Shown: piece by piece, positions 45,193-48,213 of the stretch
How the letters are laid out: every line of letters begins with the position of its first letter
How positions within the stretch are numbered: position 1 is the stretch's first letter
Origin: Rhodoluna sp.
Lineage (GTDB): Bacteria > Actinomycetota > Actinomycetes > Actinomycetales > Microbacteriaceae
Direction of reading: 5' to 3'
DNA length: 48,213 nucleotides
Assembly: GCA_030831605.1 (NCBI GenBank)
Contig: JAURKU010000009.1
Span: 1-48,213 of the forward strand
The notes under the pieces: generated by a model
Database searches by the model: none
Told to the model about the DNA's origin: nothing
What the model saw: only the letters and a program-made list of their open reading frames with translations
Translations under genes and position numbers: made by a program

Positions 45193-46215
45193 ATGAAAGA
45201 TTCCAAAGCTTATGAGCCGGCGATGCGCCGTGCCATGGAGCTATCCCTACTCGGACCTAAATACGGAGCTAACCCACAAGTCGGGGCTGTGATTCTTGAT
45301 GAGAAGCTAACGATTATTGCTGAAGGTTTTCACAACGGAGCTGGAACAGCTCATGCTGAAGTGGTTGCTTTAGAGAAGCTAGAGACAATCCCAGCTAATG
45401 CCACAGCCGTGGTTACCCTGGAGCCGTGCAATCATCAGGGCAGGACAGGCCCCTGCGCTAAAGCCCTTATCGAAGCAGGTATCTCAAGAGTTATCTTTGG
45501 GGCTACTGATCCAGGTGATGAATCGGCCCATGGTGCAAAGACTTTAGAACAGGCCGGTATCGAAGTCTTTGGTGGATTATTGCAAGAAGAAATAATTCGA
45601 CAACAGAAGCCATGGTTCACCGCAACTAAATTCAAGCGCCCGTTTATCAGTTTGAAATGGGCCCAAACCCTAGATGGCAGATCTGCTGCCAGCGATAAGA
45701 CCAGTAAGTGGATTTCGGGAAGTGTCTCTAGAAATCACGTCCACAAACTTCGAAGCGAGATAGATGCCATCATAGTTGGAACTTCTACCGCACTACTAGA
45801 TGATCCTGAGCTCACCGCTCGTAAAGAAGATGGTTCGCTCTATGAACACCAGCCACTGCGAGTAGTTGTTGGCGAAAGTGCGCTACCTGGTGAATTGCGA
45901 ATTTTCAATGAATTGGCTAAAACTGAAGTTTTTGCAACTCGGGATATCAAGTCAGTTATCAACGACCTCTATGACAAACAGTTCAAGCATGTTCTAGTTG
46001 AAGGTGGAGCAAAGCTAATCAGTTCTTTCATAGCCCTAGGACTTTTCGATGAGATTTTGATTTATCAAGCTCCCCTATTGGTAGGAGGAACAAATGTCGC
46101 GGTTGAAGATATCGGCATCACCACCATGCAAGCAGCAATACAACTTGAATTTCAGGAAGTAGTTCAACTGGGCGAGGACATCTTTATTAGGGCAATACCG
46201 AGAGGGGAAAACTAA
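45193..46215 (+). CDS. ribD: Bifunctional diaminohydroxyphosphoribosylaminopyrimidine deaminase / reductase
   Basis: GAGTAHAEVVAL, VTLEPCNHQGRTGPCAKALI, ISLKWAQTLDGRSAA. Confidence 0.95.
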   Translation: MKDSKAYEPAMRRAMELSLLGPKYGANPQVGAVILDEKLTIIAEGFHNGAGTAHAEVVALEKLETIPANATAVVTLEPCNHQGRTGPCAKALIEAGISRVIFGATDPGDESAHGAKTLEQAGIEVFGGLLQEEIIRQQKPWFTATKFKRPFISLKWAQTLDGRSAASDKTSKWISGSVSRNHVHKLRSEIDAIIVGTSTALLDDPELTARKEDGSLYEHQPLRVVVGESALPGELRIFNELAKTEVFATRDIKSVINDLYDKQFKHVLVEGGAKLISSFIALGLFDEILIYQAPLLVGGTNVAVEDIGITTMQAAIQLEFQEVVQLGEDIFIRAIPRGEN

Positions 46216-46811
46216 TGTTTACCGGAATTATTGAAGAACTAGGCAAAGTTACCGCTATTGAAGAGCAGCCCGATGCTGTACGACTAACAATTCACGGCCC
46301 CCTGGTCACCAGCGATGTCAAGCGCGGTGACTCGATTTGCTGTTCTGGAACCTGCCTGACAGCAGTTGAGATCAACGATGGATCATTTACCGCTGACGTG
46401 ATGAAGGAGACCTTGAGGCTAACTAGCTTGAGTGAAGTAAAGGTGGGTGACCCAATCAACCTTGAACGGGCGATGACCATGCAGACCCGTTTTGGTGGTC
46501 ACCATGTTCAGGGTCATGTCGATGGAGTTGGGTATTTTCTCTCCAGAGAGAAAAGCGACAACTGGGATTGGGTAAGGGTCCAAATACCCAAGGAACTAAT
46601 GAAATACGTGGTTTTGAAGGGATCCATCACACTAGATGGGATCTCCCTAACTGTGAATGAGGTCGGCGATGACTTTGTCGGGCTATCGCTGATCCCAGAA
46701 ACACTTAGACTTACCACCTTGGGTTATAAGACCAAAGGTGACAAGGTCAATGTCGAGGTCGATGTCATGGCCAAACACATTGAAAGACTGATCGAAATGA
46801 GAGACAAATAA
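46215..46811 (+). CDS. ribE: Riboflavin synthase alpha chain
   Basis: MFTGIIEELGKV, GDSICCSGTCLTAVEI, GGHHVQGHVDGVG, LDGISLTVNEV. Confidence 0.95.
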   Translation: MFTGIIEELGKVTAIEEQPDAVRLTIHGPLVTSDVKRGDSICCSGTCLTAVEINDGSFTADVMKETLRLTSLSEVKVGDPINLERAMTMQTRFGGHHVQGHVDGVGYFLSREKSDNWDWVRVQIPKELMKYVVLKGSITLDGISLTVNEVGDDFVGLSLIPETLRLTTLGYKTKGDKVNVEVDVMAKHIERLIEMRDK

Positions 46812-48058
46812 TGGCACTAGCAACTATCGAACAAGCGCTCGAAGCGTTAAGGCAAGGCAAAGCTGTTTTTGTTGCCGATGATGAGAACCGTGAGAACGAG
46901 GGCGATGCGATTATCGCTGCCCAGTTTGCTACCACGGAACTAATTGCCTGGATGGTGAAAAACACCACCGGTTTTCTCTGCGCGCCAATGGATGAGTCGA
47001 AAGCCAACGAACTAGAGCTTCCGCTGATGACCAATGTGAATCAAGATCCGCACGGCACTAACTACACCGTCACCGTAGATGCCTCTAACCGCGAGAGCAC
47101 TGGAGTTTCTGCATCGGATCGTGCGTTGACCGCTAGGACTCTTGCTTTGGATACTGCTGGCCCAGAGTCATTTATTCGGCCAGGACACATCCTGCCACTT
47201 CGCGCTCACCCGATGGGAGTGCACGGAAGACCAGGTCACACCGAGGCAGCAGTTGATCTACTAAAACTTGCCGGTCTAAAGCCAGTCGGCATCATCGGTG
47301 AGATGCTCAGTGCTGATGGCTCCATGATGCGACTACCAGAACTAATCGAAGTCGGTGAAAGAGAAGACATCCCGGTTGTCACTATTGAGCAACTAGTTGA
47401 GTATCTAAAGACCAATAACATCGATAACGTAAGTTTTCCAAATAACCGCATCCGTTTTGAAGCAGAGGCTAATGTTCCGACGATTCATGGAAACTTTAGA
47501 CTGCGCGGCTATTACGATATCAAAACCGGTGCCGATCACGTAGCCATCATCAAGGGTAACCCAACTGGTGAAGATGTATTGGTGCGTATGCACTCGGAGT
47601 GCATCACCGGTGAGGCATTCGGTTCATTGAAGTGTGAGTGTGGCCCACAGCTGCAGTATGCCTTAGACATGATCGAAGCTGACCCTAAAGGCGGCATCGT
47701 AATTTATCTTCGCGGGCAAGAAGGTCGCGGTATCGGACTACTAAACAAACTAAAGGCCTATGCCCTCCAGGAGCAGGGACTAGATACTGTCGAAGCGAAC
47801 GAAGCGCTTGGGCTTCCATCCGAAGCCAGAGAGTATGGAGCTGCCGCATCGATCCTCAAGGAACTAGGAGTGAAATCAGTCAGACTGATGACCAATAACC
47901 CAGCCAAAGCAAACTTCCTAATCGAGGCAGACATTCCAGTGAACTCATATGTGCCGGTAATTGTCGGCGAGGCCATCCAGAACCTGGGTTATCTAGAGAC
48001 CAAGCGTTCGAAGATGGGACACCGTCTGCCTGAGTTGATTGCCCAGATGGAGAACTAA
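46811..48058 (+). CDS. ribBA: Bifunctional DHBP synthase / GTP cyclohydrolase II
   Basis: VFVADDENRENEGDAIIAA (RibB); MHSECITGEAFGSLKCECGPQL and YLRGQEGRGIGLLNK (RibA). Confidence 0.96.
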   Translation: MALATIEQALEALRQGKAVFVADDENRENEGDAIIAAQFATTELIAWMVKNTTGFLCAPMDESKANELELPLMTNVNQDPHGTNYTVTVDASNRESTGVSASDRALTARTLALDTAGPESFIRPGHILPLRAHPMGVHGRPGHTEAAVDLLKLAGLKPVGIIGEMLSADGSMMRLPELIEVGEREDIPVVTIEQLVEYLKTNNIDNVSFPNNRIRFEAEANVPTIHGNFRLRGYYDIKTGADHVAIIKGNPTGEDVLVRMHSECITGEAFGSLKCECGPQLQYALDMIEADPKGGIVIYLRGQEGRGIGLLNKLKAYALQEQGLDTVEANEALGLPSEAREYGAAASILKELGVKSVRLMTNNPAKANFLIEADIPVNSYVPVIVGEAIQNLGYLETKRSKMGHRLPELIAQMEN

Positions 48059-48213
48059 TGGCAGGGGCAGCACCAAAGATTCAGATTGATTCATCCGGCC
48101 TGGCAGTAACCATTCTGGTGACCAGCTGGCACGCCGAGGTTACCGATGCGCTTTTGGCGGGAGCTGAAAGAGCGCTAAAGGAATCAGGCAATGACCTCTA
48201 CACAATCGTTCGA
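48058..48213 (+). CDS. ribH: 6,7-dimethyl-8-ribityllumazine synthase, truncated by right edge
   Basis: TAATG overlap with ribBA; MAGAAPKIQIDSSGLAVTILVTSWHAEVTDALLAGAERALKESG. Confidence 0.88.
   Translation, partial: MAGAAPKIQIDSSGLAVTILVTSWHAEVTDALLAGAERALKESGNDLYTIVR

Noticed and set aside
1-48213. CRISPR arrays, tRNA/rRNA genes, IS elements, prophage
   Set aside because: No direct-repeat/spacer periodicity, no cloverleaf-like segment around TTCGA motifs, no transposase/integrase or phage proteins in any supported ORF.

Overview
This 48.2 kb chromosomal window is very gene-dense, with moderate GC, and reads as actinobacterial. The gene content and compactness suggest a streamlined Microbacteriaceae-like aquatic lineage, but that placement is inference. 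I see no phage, transposon, CRISPR, rRNA or tRNA signal. Left to right it contains: a cell-envelope block (DUF5719-like protein, GT2 membrane glycosyltransferase, WhiB, GalE, ManA, O-antigen-ligase-like protein, a 912-aa lysozyme-like/repeat/LysM surface protein, a lipoprotein, an LCP protein); purE/purK/PH-domain/birA; acyl-CoA carboxylase beta and epsilon; a DUF885 protein; a four-gene operon of an RNA methyltransferase, LuxR-type response regulator, histidine kinase and degenerate kinase-like protein; maf; the biotin carboxylase/BCCP subunit; a nucleoside-salvage block (PNP, phosphosugar mutase, adenosine deaminase, pyrimidine-nucleoside phosphorylase, cytidine deaminase, BMP/Nup-type ABC transporter) that includes PTS EIIA and EIIB genes with no EIIC nearby; mannose-1-P guanylyltransferase; sdhCDAB; a Tat-Rieske protein; exonuclease III; trpS; and an FMN riboswitch followed by ribD-ribE-ribBA-ribH (ribH truncated at the right edge). 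The most interesting observations are the orphan PTS EIIA/EIIB pair in the nucleoside-salvage operon, a shared TAnnCT -10-like motif 6-8 nt upstream of ten start codons (apparent leaderless promoters), a complete switch inferred for the FMN riboswitch, the kinase plus pseudo-kinase signalling operon, a hairpin-rich 212-bp intergenic region that is unusually long for this window, and a palindrome in the bmpA 5' leader.
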